A stretch of DNA of 64,000 nucleotides from Ecdyonurus torrentis (GCA_949318235.1 OX439131.1:33766930-33830929); one strand, 5' to 3'; counted from the stretch's first letter, positions 1-29,733 are shown. Notes: a model not told the origin generated them from the letters alone. Made by a program: numbers and translations.

Positions 1-54
1 TGTTATTTCTAGTCAGCATATTTGTTAAGAATTTAATTAGCTCAAGTTTTATGT

Positions 55-428
55 AGAGATATCAAAGAAAATAAACCATCGTGGTTAGGTATGATAAATT
101 TGAAAGAAAAGTTTTGGATAAAATCAGCAAGGGTCTTACCATAGTGAACAGAGTACCATAGTTCAGAGAAAATTTTGCTAGCACATAGGTTAAAAAAAAA
201 AAAAAAATAACAAATAAAAAAACTAACACATGTTCAATAGCTTTTGGCACTAAATTCCAAGAGACACGGAGTGTGTTATGCCTTTGTCAGTTCTTACAGA
301 TTTGGAGAAAAACTGAATAATCATTCATCATTTCTCTCTGTATCTGTAAGGACTAACAAAGGCATAACATGTTCTGTTTTCTCTTGGAATTTAGTGCTGA
401 AAGCTATCCAATATGTGTTAAAGGCATA
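55..428. mobile_element. Family A foldback element, copy at left end
   Basis: The outer end reads AATAAACCATCGTGGTTAG, then GATAAATTTGAAAG and CTTACCATAGTGAA. The inner arms pair GGCACTAAATTCCAAGAGA with its complement near 390-400. Members recur at 11.0, 19.5, 39.4, 53.7 and 59.7 kb. No coding capacity. Confidence 0.65.
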
Positions 429-730
429 GAACACCTGGAACAAAAAACTTGTCTAATATCCCAATACACCTACATATCAACGTTGATTTAGGGCGTCACC
501 GTGCAAATTAATTTAATATGATATTTTCGAAATTTTAAGCCCATAAGGCCCAACGCTAATTTCAATAATTTTTTTTCTTTTTTTCGGGACGGTCAAACGT
601 CTTGAAATTTTTATCATGGCTAGGTGTGACCGTAAGCTACACAATGACACTTAATTTAGACCCAAAACATGTACTAGTTTCTTGAGTTATAAGGTCGGTA
701 CCCTAATCCCTTAAAAATTAAACAATAAAG

Positions 731-872
731 GGGGTCTGTTCTGTAAGGCTTTACGATAAACTCGGTACCGAGAAAGGGGCGTAACTCACTTGTTTACTAT
801 AGAGAACTCATGAGCCACGCCCCCTTTCTCAGTACCAAGTTTCTCATTAAACCTTACGGAACAGACTCCCAG
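731..872. mobile_element. Short palindromic element (about 140 bp)
   Basis: GGGTCTGTTCTGTAAGG at the left pairs with CCTTACGGAACAGACTCCC at the right, and the arms continue through CTCGGTACCGAGAAAGGGG. Small non-coding foldback. The stretch 430-730 holds a fragment of family B (AAAAACTTGTCTAATAT) and otherwise nothing recognised. Confidence 0.6.
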
Positions 873-1153
873 AACAAAATATAATCTAAATTATTTAATA
901 AACACAATGTGTGTACAACATACATCTAAACATTCAATAATTATCCAATTAATTATAAACATATAATAATATCCAAATCATAACATCTAAATAATAATAA
1001 TGAAATTTATTATTATTTATTAAACATATCATAAATACATTGCTACCCGTCTACAGTTTTGCATAATGACTTAATGGCAGAGTCTGAGACGGACAGTGAA
1101 GTAAGTGGTACCTAGTACAGAGGCCACCACATAACATACATACACATTTATTA

Positions 1154-1489
1154 GGCTGCGTTCGCAAGCAGCTCCGCCTGCCACGGATCTAGCTCCCGCC
1201 ACCTCCCGAGTGTTTTTTTAGTAGATCCCGCAAGCCGGATCTGCCGCAGAGCTATGCGCCCGCATCCACTGCGGCAATCCGAGAGGCAGCTCTGCAGCTC
1301 GGAGTTCAGAGACCGAGCTGGCGGGATCTCCATGCATAGCATGCATAGCGGGCGCCGGAAGGTGGGGGTACATAGCGGCGGAGGTGCCCAAGCTCTGTTG
1401 AGCGTTTTTTTAGTGGACGGATTTGAGATCCCAGAGCTGAGATCTGAGCCACCTCCCGGTGGTGGATGGATCTGCTTACGAACGCAGCC
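1154..1489. mobile_element. GC-rich terminal-inverted-repeat element with GGCTGCGTTCG ends
   Basis: A 336-bp element with ends GGCTGCGTTCGCAAGCAG and CTGCTTACGAACGCAGCC, flanked by TA on both sides, much richer in GC than its surroundings. On the minus strand at 1495-1690 there is an open, unrecognised frame of about 60 codons without a Met. No family match is claimed. Confidence 0.65.
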
Positions 1490-2486
1490 TACTACAGTCG
1501 TGATATTCTTTAATCTGACAGATTACATGGTGGAAACCATGCACTGCGTAATGGGTAATGATATGCCTGTCTGTACAGTTTGGGCCTTTCCACTCTTTTA
1601 TATTACCGGTAAATGCAGGGGTATTATAGAATGCCAGGTTGATATCTCCAGTTTTACTTAATCTCTCCTTAACAAATTTAATATACAGTAATTATCACTT
1701 TTTAGAAGTTTAAATTTCATTTGTAGTTCTGTTACAAATAGCTCCTCCCCTGCTAGCTCAATCTAAATAAGAAGCTCAATCACAAAAAAAAAAAAAAAAA
1801 AAAAAAAAAAAACATTTTCAGCTTTTTTTTTTTTTTTTTTTTTTTTTAGTAAAATATAAGATACTTGGTTCTGATTGCCGATGGTATCATTTACACAGAC
1901 TCTGTACATAAATGCAGTTTGTGTGTGTGTGTGCTGAGGAACATTAAGAAATTAAGATAACCTAATACTTTTTATATAGAATTGAGCATTGGGGGGGGGG
2001 GGGGGGGTACAGTATATCTATACGCATTTTAATTCTTATGTATGCAGTATGTAAAGTCCGGAGAATTTACGAATGTTTCAAGGTCATTTGAAAATCCAAC
2101 AATCGATTATTTGTATAATAACAAACAGGTAAACCTTTTTAGCTGATTGTTCAAAAAGTCGACCTATCGCCCACATTGTTAAAATCTCGCACCTATATGT
2201 TGTACATACATTTGTGTCATTTTATAATTTTGTGCATACAATTGTCAGAAAATATTTTAGCATTCAAAAACTCATGCTAGAATCTGAATGCTATTCAATG
2301 CTACATGAAAAAAGCATGTGCTAAATTTTAATCGTAAAATATATTACCACAATCGTGTGTATGTACCAAAATGAAATGAATATCTTATATCTTTCAATAC
2401 ATTATCCTTATAGGAAAATAGAAAAACCGGCAACATTACGATAACAGACAGACAACACTGTTGTATGTATCATACATACCTAATAC

Positions 2487-4206
2487 CAGTCATGGAGTAT
2501 CGGTATCGACTGCAATACGATATCCGATACTATACCGATACTTTTATCGTATCGGTATCGTATCGGGGCCTTTTTTAAACTTAGTATTGAATATCGGTAT
2601 CGGTCACCGATATCAGCAAAATATCGTCGAATTTCGATACTTTTTTTCGATACTTTGAGACTTTTGCTCACTTTTGCTCTCTCATAAAATAAAAGTAATA
2701 AATACAAAAAAAAAAAAAAAAAAAAAACTTAACTCAAAAAGCAACGAGAACATTCCACAAGTCATTATCTATCTTTCGTACCTGGACAATAAAATTCACT
2801 CCTATATTTGTCATTTTGCTATAACAACAGGGCAGGGCGACGTGCACCTTTTCTATTTTACATACAATAAAAATAAAAACAACGGTGTTAAAAGTTTTTT
2901 CTTCTTTTTATGAAAAAAAAAAAAAAAAAAAAAAAAATGTGAGGGACTGTCGCCAAGTTTCTGAGAAATCCGTCGTGTGGTCGTACATCACTATCTATAT
3001 GATCTTTCTCCTAATGACTAAAGAGCCGGTAGAAATCACAATAAAGTATAACCAATGATTGACATTTTAAATCTCTGTACCGTTACATTAATTCAATGCA
3101 TTAGAAATTACAAAAGATGTAGCATACTTCTATTAATGTATTTCTACAAAAATTTTACAAGGTTAGGAGTTTTAAAAGGTTTACAAAACCAAAGGATTTT
3201 TGCGACCAGAGGGAAAATTTGGACTTTTTTGTACGCTTAATCGGTGTTGGTGCAAAAAAAAAAAAAAATAATAATAATAATAAATACGAAAGCTAATGAT
3301 TCTTTGTTTATTTTATAAAATAAAAAATAAAGAAAAAAATTTAAATTTATTAAATATTTCAAAATCACTTTTATACTAAATAATGTAACTGCTAATTTGT
3401 AAATAACTAATAAAAGTGCTTGGAAACAGTAGAGGATATTCTAATCGTTCATCAATTTCATTAAACGAATTATTATTATTTTTTTAAATCTACTACAATT
3501 TATTTTAGTCATTTTAGGTTAACAAACGAACAATAGAATAAAATAAATAAATAAGTAAATAAATAAATGTGGTAAAAATATGCATGGATTTAATGATACA
3601 AATTTATACCACAAAGATTTAAGATGAAAAAAAAAAAGAAAAAAAAAAAAAAAAAAAATGAAATTTTTGGTGCAATATTTATGTATGAAATCACAGTAAT
3701 TAGACAGTAGATTATCTCCTATGCTGAGAATGTCAGATCGGTTCCGCGCGCCTCCTGTCTCAAGCGGTTTGAACTATTTTGGCGGGGGAGCTCTCGTAAC
3801 AAGTTTTTGCAAACATTTTATACGAAAATCCATAGCTAAAAAAAAAAAAATACGGAAGCTTCATAGCTTCATGGAAACTATGAAGCTTCCGTATTTTTTT
3901 TTAGCTATGGGTTTTCGTATAAAATGTTCGCAAAAACTTGTTACGAGAGCTCCCCCGCCAAAATAGTTCAAACCGCTTGAGACAGGAGGCGCGCGGAACC
4001 GATCTGACATTCTCAGCATAGAAGATAATCTACTGTCTAATTACTGTGGTATGAAATATAGCAAAAATATCGAAAAATATCGGTATCGTATCGGAGCAAA
4101 AAAAAAAAAAAAAATTGCGAGTATCGTATCGGTATCAGTATCGGCAAAATTTAAGAATATCGGTATTGTATCGGTATCGAAAATTTCGGTATCGACTCCA
4201 TGACTG
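2487..4206. mobile_element. hAT-type non-autonomous element with 8-bp duplication
   Basis: Ends CAGTCATGGAGT and ACTCCATGACTG are flanked on both sides by the exact octamer CCTAATAC (2479-2486 and 4207-4214). Both ends carry clusters of degenerate GATACCGATA subterminal repeats. An 8-bp duplication with CAG ends is the hAT hallmark. The interior is non-coding and AT-rich, and contains the Mutator-like insertion at 3692-4048. Confidence 0.85.
3692..4048. mobile_element. Mutator-like palindromic element nested in the hAT element
   Basis: A near-perfect 357-bp palindrome starting CACAGTAATTAGACAGTAG, flanked by the exact 9-mer GTATGAAAT (3683-3691 and 4049-4057). Arms run about 170 bp through AGAATGTCAGATCGGTTCC to a centre at AAGCTTCATAGCTTCATGG. 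Nine-bp duplications and long inverted repeats are typical of Mutator-like elements. It shares its end with 21974-22548. Confidence 0.8.
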
Positions 4207-4416
4207 CCTAATACATACATAAATGTCGGTTCACAGTTTCTTCAAAATATGTTCCCGCAAACGTCGCAAAGCTAACATACAGGCCCCTGTGCTTTTCTCT
4301 AGCGTTATATGTATCATGTATCATGTATGATATGATTGGCTGCGTGTTGCTCTCCTTATTTAAGCTTCAATGGAAAAAAATTGTTTCCTCTTGGACTTGG
4401 ATACAGTGTATGTATG

Positions 4417-4652
4417 TACACTCCTCCGGTTTTAAAATTACCCATCAAAGGGAAGTCGCTTTCTTTACAAAATGATCAACATATCATCTTAAGTGACAGC
4501 AGTGCTGACAGATTTATCCTTCACTAATAGAGCTGCAGGTGTTCCGCGAAGTTAAATCTGGCAATGCTGCCGTCACTTAAGATGACATGTTGACCATTTT
4601 CTAAAGAAAGTGGCATCGCTTTGATGGGTAATTTTAAAAGCGGAGGAGTGTA
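4417..4652. mobile_element. Foldback element with TACACTCCTCCG ends
   Basis: A 236-bp foldback: TACACTCCTCCGGTTTTAAA at the left pairs with TTTAAAAGCGGAGGAGTGTA at the right, and the arms continue through ATCATCTTAAGTGACAGCA. Non-coding. 4206-4417 and 4653-4837 hold nothing recognised. Confidence 0.6.
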
Positions 4653-4840
4653 CATATTTACTTATGTATATATATACAGTTATATGTTGTACATACCCAT
4701 ACAGACACAATAAGTTACATGTCCGTTTTCCTCTATTTTATTTTAGCACTAAGTCCCCCTCACCCCTCATACCTGTTGTCATACAACTGTACTGATAACA
4801 GAAATTTTTAAATGAAGGATGCTTTAAAGACACGCTTTAA

Positions 4841-6555
4841 AGGAATAGTCCAGAAGAAAACAATATACCTAAGTATTTATTATCAATTATCACAAAACAC
4901 TTGATGGGACTTACATAAATACGAGGGTCGGATGAAAAGTTCTGAGAAACACATATGTAAAAAACAAATTAAAGTTTATCATTGGTCCTATTTCTCGACC
5001 TAGTATGCTTTGAGAATATTGCACTTGGTCCAGTCACTCTCCCATCCCTTAATGCAATAATATTAGGGTGGTTGTGGGAGGACCTCAAAATGCTTTTTTT
5101 TTTTCACAGTTAGCTTACTTAGATTACGTTTAACACACAACGTTTCCCTTGTCACGACTGTTTCTTGGGTTCAAGTGTTACACAATGAATGAGAAATGAA
5201 ATAAAAAAATTTGAAATTTTTTAATTTTGAACCCATAATTTATCTTCTGTGACCATTAGGCATACCCAGTTAGATTTTCTTATTATTATTATTTGAAGGG
5301 GTTGTTATTTATTGATTTTTTCCCCAAAAAAAAGTCAAAAAATGTGCTGTGGACCGGTATCAAGTATCTGGCACAGAAACAAAAGTATGCAAGGGAAATT
5401 CATGATGTCAGATTGAAAACGATAAGAAAAAATGCCCTATCATATCCTGTAGTTTTCAAATGGATACCTAAATTTTAGACTGGTTATACTGACTGTTGAA
5501 ATTGACCCCTCTAAGATTACGAGAAATTTTACTTCAACACCAACGTATGATATATCAGCAAAAAGCCAAGACTCTAGGCCATTACATGAAATGAAAAAAA
5601 TTATGGAAACAAAAAAATTCAGTGTATTAAAAATGTTAAAAAGATGGGTACCGTAATTGGACAAGTTGTTGTTGCCCATACGCGAACACACCATTTTCTG
5701 TCAGTTTTTTCACAGTAAAATTTGTGTTTGTATAACTTTTTTTTTTGTATATCATGTAATAGTCTAGAGTCTTGGCTGTCAGCTGTTACATCATACATTG
5801 GTGTTGAAGCAAAATTTGAAGTAATTTTTTAACAGCAGGAGCAGATTTTAGCCATTTTAGAGGGTTCAACTTCAACGGTCAGTATAACCAGTCTAAAATT
5901 GAGATATACATTTGAAAACTGCAGGATGTGATAGGGCATTGTCCTTTATTGTTTTCAATGTGACATCATGAATTTCTCTTACGTACTTCTTATGTTCTTA
6001 CTTCTTTCTCTGTTAGGTACTTTACGCTGGTCCTCAGCTCCGCAGCACATTTATGGGTCATTTCTCCGAGCATCCAACTTTGCTTCACATTAGTTACCAG
6101 TGTTACCACCCTATTTACACAGAATTAGTGCCACGCCAAATTGATATAACATTTTATAGTTTGTCTATTAAAATATCACTGATAGTTTTTTTTATTTTGT
6201 CCTCTAATATATATGCGTTTCTCAGACCTTTTCATCTGACCCTAGTAACTTTAGTTTGTCTCAAAAACCAACTGTAGGGCGTAGCAGAGTGAGAGTGATC
6301 AGAAAAGTTTGATCTATGCAACCCGCAAAACATTTTTTTTTTTTTTTTACTATTTTTTCATGTTTCTGACGTCAGAAACATGAATATAGTCCGAATATAG
6401 TCATGCAAATTTGCATATTTTACAGTATTTTCACGCTCTCTCGTGGGGCTACATTAACATTCTGGTAAAAATTGTCATCAGTTTTGAAGATCGCATTTCG
6501 TGCACGTGTTTATTCATTAAAAAGCAAATAATGTTGTTTTATGTGGTATATGGCT
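4841..6555. mobile_element. Family K TTAA element, split by a mariner insertion
   Basis: The left part (4841-4920) and right part (6248-6555) correspond to the uninterrupted relative at 19.83-20.52 kb. Both outer ends abut TTAA (4837-4840 and 6556-6559) with short imperfect ends AGGAATAG and ATGGCT, which suggests a TTAA-targeting (piggyBac-like) origin. A third, partial copy is at 28264-28406. Confidence 0.55.
4922..6245. mobile_element. Mariner-derived foldback with transposase DNA-binding remnant
   Basis: Ends CGAGGGTCGGATGAAAAG and CTTTTCATCTGACCCTAG are flanked by TA. Length (1324 bp) is that of a mariner. The plus-strand frame at 5293-5478 ends with REIHDVRLKTIRKNALSYP and VVFKWIPKF, resembling the helix-turn-helix of mariner transposases. 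The same segment recurs inverted at about 5880-5985, so the element is an inverted duplication of a 5' half with no catalytic domain. It is dead as a transposase source. Confidence 0.65.
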
Positions 6556-6654
6556 TTAAAAGGTGCTAAAAGCTTATTAGACAAATTATTATTATACACA
6601 TCACCGTAAACACATATCATTTTCTTTTACAACTATCGTACATTTCATACATAC

Positions 6655-6745
6655 CTCGATAATCTACCCCGCTATTTAGTTTGACAACAACAGGTCGGCC
6701 ATGAATCTGCTGGATGAACTGTGCTAGAGCTTCTTTGCGGTTCAT
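6655..6745 (-). CDS. LSM6: U6 snRNA-associated Sm-like protein LSm6, first coding exon (partial gene)
   Basis: The minus strand reads MNRKEALAQFIQQIHGRP followed by VVVKLNSGVDYRG, then a GTATGT splice donor just below 6655. The block from GRPVVVK to GVDYRG is the Sm1 motif start of LSm6, and spacing from the first Met matches the animal protein, so this Met is the likely start. LSm6 is a ring subunit of LSm1-7 (mRNA decay) and LSm2-8 (U6 snRNP). A possible acceptor (AAACAG) lies just upstream of the ATG at about 6750, and a donor-like GGAGGTAAGT at 6824-6833 suggests an untranslated first exon around 6830-6900. The remaining exons (Sm2 and C terminus) were not found in 1-6650, so they either lie left of the window or were missed. 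SmF is a less likely alternative, since GVDYRG is typical of LSm6. Confidence 0.85.
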
Positions 6746-7153
6746 TTTCCTGTTTATATATAGAAAAGTGAGTATGCAGTACTGTATCGTTTACTATTAA
6801 ATGTAAGTAATTTATTACACTACACTTACCTCCTATTGTGGTCAGAAAAATAGAAAAATCTTGGCCAAGAGGAAAAATTACATACAAGAGCCGGTGACAA
6901 GGAAAAAAATTGTACGTTTATTCGGCCTGGTTTCGGCGTTTTGTAAACAAATAATAACGCCCTCTTTAGTTAAATTAAAAAAACTATCACCACACCCATC
7001 ACTCAGCCACCACTATAAGTTTTAGAGTAGGTATACAGCGCCACTCTCAAATCATTATAAATCCAGTGGTGGCAAACAAGTAAACTATTTTTTATTTGTG
7101 AATTCAGTCCAGAACTGGTCCAGAAAAAGCAGAAACCAAAGCCTTTTCTGATC

Positions 7154-7228
7154 ATGACCAATCATGACATGACCAATCATGACATGACCAATCATGACAT
7201 GACCAATCATGACATGACCAATCATGAC
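7154..7228. repeat. Five exact 15-bp tandem repeats carrying CCAAT, between LSM6 and MIC60
   Basis: The unit ATGACCAATCATGAC is repeated five times without change, and each unit carries one CCAAT pentamer every 15 bp. The array sits in the gap between the divergent LSM6 and MIC60 genes, where a shared promoter is expected. CCAAT is the NF-Y recognition core. A regulatory role is inferred, not shown. Confidence 0.75.
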
Positions 7229-7294
7229 ATCATGACAAGCAGAAAATCAGGGATCAGTGGGGATTATCGAGGCACTGATCAGGCACGATCAGGC

Positions 7295-7330
7295 ATGCGC
7301 ATGCATCGGCATCATCGGCATGCGTGTTTG
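7295..7330 (+). other. Candidate first coding exon of MIC60
   Basis: An ATG at 7295 opens MRMHRHHRHACL and ends in phase 0 before GTGTGG. Joined to the exon at 7761 it would give a basic, His/Arg-rich mitochondrial presequence. The donor is poor and a stronger GTATGT lies a few bases downstream out of phase, so this is a low-confidence guess. Confidence 0.2.
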
Positions 7331-7760
7331 GTGTGGTATGTTACTATTGTTTTGTTTTCTTTCCGTTGGTGGATTTGAAAAAACAAAGAATCTGCAAAGA
7401 ATAATCTGAAAATTGTGTGCCATGAGCTATGAAAATACTTTTTGTTCTCAACGTTTCTAAAAGAAATGCATCGTTTGTTCTCTGCTAGCAAAGTAATTCG
7501 GGTCAGTAGACACATAATAAGTTCATACATATAACGCACAGTTCATAATACATGTATGCATAATCATCATATGTATATATGTATGTACACTATAATAATC
7601 CATAGTAATAATCATCATATTATATGGTTATGCATACAGTACATACATATGTTTATCATCATACATACATAATTACATAATATATGTATCATCATACGTA
7701 ATTGAATTTTATTTATTTAAATTACACATTTAAAAAAAAATATGTATATTCATTTTACAG

Positions 7761-19245
<11,485 letters not shown>

Positions 19246-19485
19246 GTGTTTTTAATTCTAATTTAATTTTAATATTATAATGAGTGTGTTACTCATTCAT
19301 ATTATTTCAAAGACTTATGACAGGGCTGTGATTATGTGTTTGCTTTATTTGTTGACCAAATACATAATGTTCAAAAAATATAAATTTTCATCTTTTTTCA
19401 TCTATGTTTACAGTACAATGTAACACTAAATATTGTGTTAACTGTAATCTTAAAATAATAATAATAGCATAATTATAAGATAAAT

Positions 19486-19786
19486 TAAAGAAAATAAACC
19501 ATCACGGTTAGCTATGATAAATTTGGAAGGAAAGGATAGGAGATACCAGCAAGAGCCTTACCAGAGTGAAGAAAGTCCCATAGTTAGGTGAAAATCTTGC
19601 TAGCACAGATATAAAAACTAACAAATTGGAAACTGGAGAAATTGGAGTTTATTGCCAAAATATTTCCAATGTGTTAGTTTTTAATATATGTGCTAGCAAG
19701 ATTTTCACCAAACTATGGGACTCTTCAGTATGTTAAGGCCCTTGCTAAGGTTTCTCCTTTTCTTTCAAATTTATTATAGCATAATT
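19486..19786. mobile_element. Family A foldback downstream of MIC60
   Basis: AAATAAACCATCACGGTTAG opens the left arm. ATCTTGCTAGCACAGATAT pairs with ATATGTGCTAGCAAGAT at about 19686. It lies 240 bp after the MIC60 stop. The 3' flank of MIC60 (19246-19485) shows no other feature. Confidence 0.65.
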
Positions 19787-19830
19787 AATTAATTATAAAT
19801 AAGAAAAAAATTAATGGACACATACATCAT

Positions 19831-20063
19831 AAAGGCATAGACCAGAGAAAAACATAAGCATTTATATAATAATAATAATAAGTAACTTTATTAAGGCGTT
19901 GTGAGGGCTTAACAGCCCTATTTTACAAAACCTTGACCACAACATTACATGAGATAATTACAAAAGCAAAAAAAACAGGTAAGAATAAGATTTAATTTAT
20001 ACAATTTAATACCTATAAATCAAAAAAAAAAATTATAACAAACATTTCTTTAAAACATAATAA

Positions 20064-20094
<31 letters not shown>

Positions 20095-20520
20095 TAAGTT
20101 AGAAGATAATTATTTTACATAAATATTTGTAAGCCAGATATAAAAATAAACATCTGACAATAAAAAATAAAACTAGGAAAAGAAAAAAAAAAAGAAAAAA
20201 AAAATAATCACAAAACACTGGATGGGATTTACATAAATAACATTAGTTTGTCTCAAAACCCAACAGTAGCCCCGTAGCAGTGCGTAGCAGGGACCAGAAA
20301 ATTTAATTTATGCAACACGCACAACATTTTCATACTAATTTTTGCATGTTTCTGACGTCATTAATATGAATTTTCATGCAAATTGCATACTTTACAGTAT
20401 TTTGACGTTCTTTCAAGGGGCTACATTAACATTCTGTTAAAAATTTTCATCAGTTTTGAAGATCCCATTTCGTGTTTATTCATTAAAAAGCACATACTGT
20501 TTTATGTGGTCTATGGCTAT
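19831..20520. mobile_element. Family K element, copy 2
   Basis: Starts AAAGGCATAGACCAGAG and ends GTGGTCTATGGCTAT. It contains ATTAGTTTGTCTCAAAACCC and GCATGTTTCTGACGTCA, shared with the copy at 4.8-6.6 kb. A poly-T run near 20067-20091 interrupts it. Confidence 0.5.
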
Positions 20521-21029
20521 AAACATAACTTATACACTGTAAATAATTAACTAAAAATCTATACTTTTAATACAGACATTCTATTGCCACGACTCATTCC
20601 ACTCGTCCCTCATAGAAGGAAGTCCAGTTAACTGAATTCACACAGCGCAACATTCTTGATGTGCAAATAAAATTTATCAACCTCCAATAATAGCCATTCG
20701 TTCATCAAATCATGAATAAAATTTTGTTGAAAATAAAAATATTAAACATGTAAACATTAATATTACTATTAAATATGTAAAGAGGCCAACAGGGCATTAA
20801 CCATTTATGTGTAAAAGAACATTCTTCACCAGCTAGCATGACTATACATGTCACTGACAACAATATAAGCTTATGACTGTTTATATATCCAGGGTTTGTG
20901 ACATTTTAGCTTCAGGTGACGATCACAGTGTTGTATTCTCAAATTTATTATTTATATAATAATATTATTATTATTGTACAATTAATTGTACACGATAGAA
21001 AGTTGGAGAAGATTATTAACTCATGTGAT

Positions 21030-21960
21030 GCATGTGATGTAAGTGATAAAAGTGACCAATGTCCCTTACATGTCTTCTGACGCCCTGTATAAATTTGTAG
21101 ATAAAAGGTAAATCAAGCTTTTACACTTCAGTGCCACAATTGGCAGCAAAAACTATACTATTTCTAATACTGCTTTACAAGGATTGAGGTCCTGTTCTTA
21201 CCTGAGCGCAAGCATTCCGAGTTTTCGTCATGTATGGGAAATTTAACTCGTGTCTTTAAGAATCAGCCGAGAGTCGGAAGACATGTAAGGGACATTGAAA
21301 AGTGACGCAATGTCCCTCTCGCATGTCTTCCAACTTCCTATGTTAGCGCATAGTCCAATAGAAACAATGATGCACCAATAGTATTAACATTATATATAAC
21401 ACTTTGGAACTACAAAGCTTCGTTAGCTTAACATTGTAGTTCAGGTGTCGCGGGCGATGACGCTAGTGTTGCGTGGACTACAAAAAGTGCCTGGAGTTGG
21501 AAGACATGTGAGGTGAGGGACATTGAAAGTAACTCAATGTCCCTCACATGTCTTCCAAGTCTGGGTACTTTTTGTAGTCCACGCAACACTAGCGCCACCG
21601 CACGCGACACCTGAACTACAATGTTACGTTAAGCCTACGAAGCTTTGTAGTTCCAGATGTCACTACTATTGGCGCATGGAAGTTGGATGACATGTAAGGG
21701 ACATTGAAAATGACTCAATGTCTCTCACATGTCTTCCAACTCCCTATGCTAGAGCGTAGTCCAATATGAAACGACGCTGCGCCAATAGTAAAGACATCTG
21801 GAACTAAAAGCTTCGTAAGCTTAACATTGTAGTTCGGTGTCGCGTGCGGTGTCGCGTGCGGTGTCGCGTGCGGTGTCGCGTGCGGTGTCGCGTGCGGTGT
21901 CGCTAGTGTCGCTGGACTACAAAAAGTGCCTGGAGTGGAGTTGGAAGACACGTGAGAGAC
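21030..21960. repeat. Cluster of inverted repeats with GGAAGACATGTNAGGGACATTG
   Basis: The block GGAAGACATGTAAGGGACATT and its inverse occur at least eight times, in back-to-back pairs spaced by CGCAATG or ACTCAATG. One subcluster (21416-21650) is a 230-bp palindrome containing GTAGTCCACGCAACACTAGC. Looks like a pile-up of one foldback family between MIC60 and COPS2. Non-coding. Confidence 0.6.
21838..21903. repeat. 12-bp tandem repeat GTGCGGTGTCGC
   Basis: Five perfect units plus partial ones, GC-rich, inside the inverted-repeat cluster. The single copy of the unit occurs in the neighbouring palindrome arm, so it arose by local expansion. Confidence 0.85.
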
Positions 21961-21973
21961 ATTGAAAATGACT

Positions 21974-22548
21974 CACAGTAGATGGTACAGTAGTCCATCT
22001 CCTATAGCGGGAATGTAGTAGTAGTAGTAGTAGTGGTTTAGTATTAGCAATTTAATGCTATTTTATTTTATGTCAGATCGAATGCGCGCCATAATTCCGA
22101 CTGGGTGAAGGTGACAGAACTAGAAGCCGTAATTTGAAGTAATGTTACGTGTAGTTCTGACAACTTCACCCAGTCGGAATTATGGCGCGCATTCGATCTG
22201 ACATTCCCGCTATAGGGTGTGTACGCATGACGTCATTTTGAGTGCTTTTCGATGCTCTTCTTGAGCAATGAATAACATTGCTCAGCATAGGACAAACGTA
22301 GTTTTTGGCTATTTTCTTTGAAAAATTAGCTATTTTTTGGTCATTATTATTTTTCTTGCATACTTGAGGTACTAATTCAACCTGTTAACAGCATCAATGC
22401 TCTCAAATAAATTGTAAAGTATTTTTAAAGTGGCAAAATGTGCCATTTTCCTATACCGGCCAATGTTATTTAGTACTCACTTATGACGTCGACTTTAACA
22501 TGAATGAAACCACTCTATAGGAGATGGACTACTGTATAATTTACTGTG
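21974..22548. mobile_element. Mutator-like palindrome, copy 2, with TA-type insertion
   Basis: Starts CACAGTAGATGGTACAGTAG and ends with TTTACTGTG, flanked by the exact 9-mer AAAATGACT (21965-21973 and 22549-22557). Arms share CCTATAGCGGGAATG and TCAGATCGAATGCGCGCC. The right arm is interrupted by family E at 22215-22515. It shares the CACAGTA end and CAGATCG core with 3692-4048. Confidence 0.8.
22215..22515. mobile_element. Family E element, copy 1
   Basis: A 301-bp element: starts GGGTGTGTACGCATGACGTC, ends GACTTTAACATGAATGAAAC then CACTC, with TATA on both sides where the mirror arm has only one TATA. Two other copies (36042-36341 and, inverted, 40558-40861) are flanked by TA. Non-coding. 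Confidence 0.75.
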
Positions 22549-22858
22549 AAAATGACTCTACTGATGAACATTTAAATTATGGAGCCCCTCCCGCTAAAAC
22601 ATGGGGTTAAAAAAAGTGACGAATGAATTGCGATAATCGCAGATCGCGTTTTGTGAGTAGACATCAGAACATACGTATTTGCATTTTATTTTTGGCAAAT
22701 ATTAGTTATATTTGACTATTATATAACAAATCAAGTGTTTTCTTTAAAAACTAGTAAACCGTAATCTACTAAATGAAGTTTTAATTTTGTGCTATGGTGA
22801 ATTATTTGAGCATTTTTGTTTAATCTTTAGCCGGTGGTAATCATCCTCCACGTTCAAG

Positions 22859-29733
<6,875 letters not shown>

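Noticed and set aside
1254..1661. 135-codon plus-strand frame as a gene
   Set aside because: It spans a terminal-inverted-repeat element and its flank; composition follows the GC-rich repeat and no homology is recognised.
7154..7378. MTNHD-repeat frame as a gene
   Set aside because: Product of the 15-bp tandem repeat; no similarity, and it lies in a probable promoter region.
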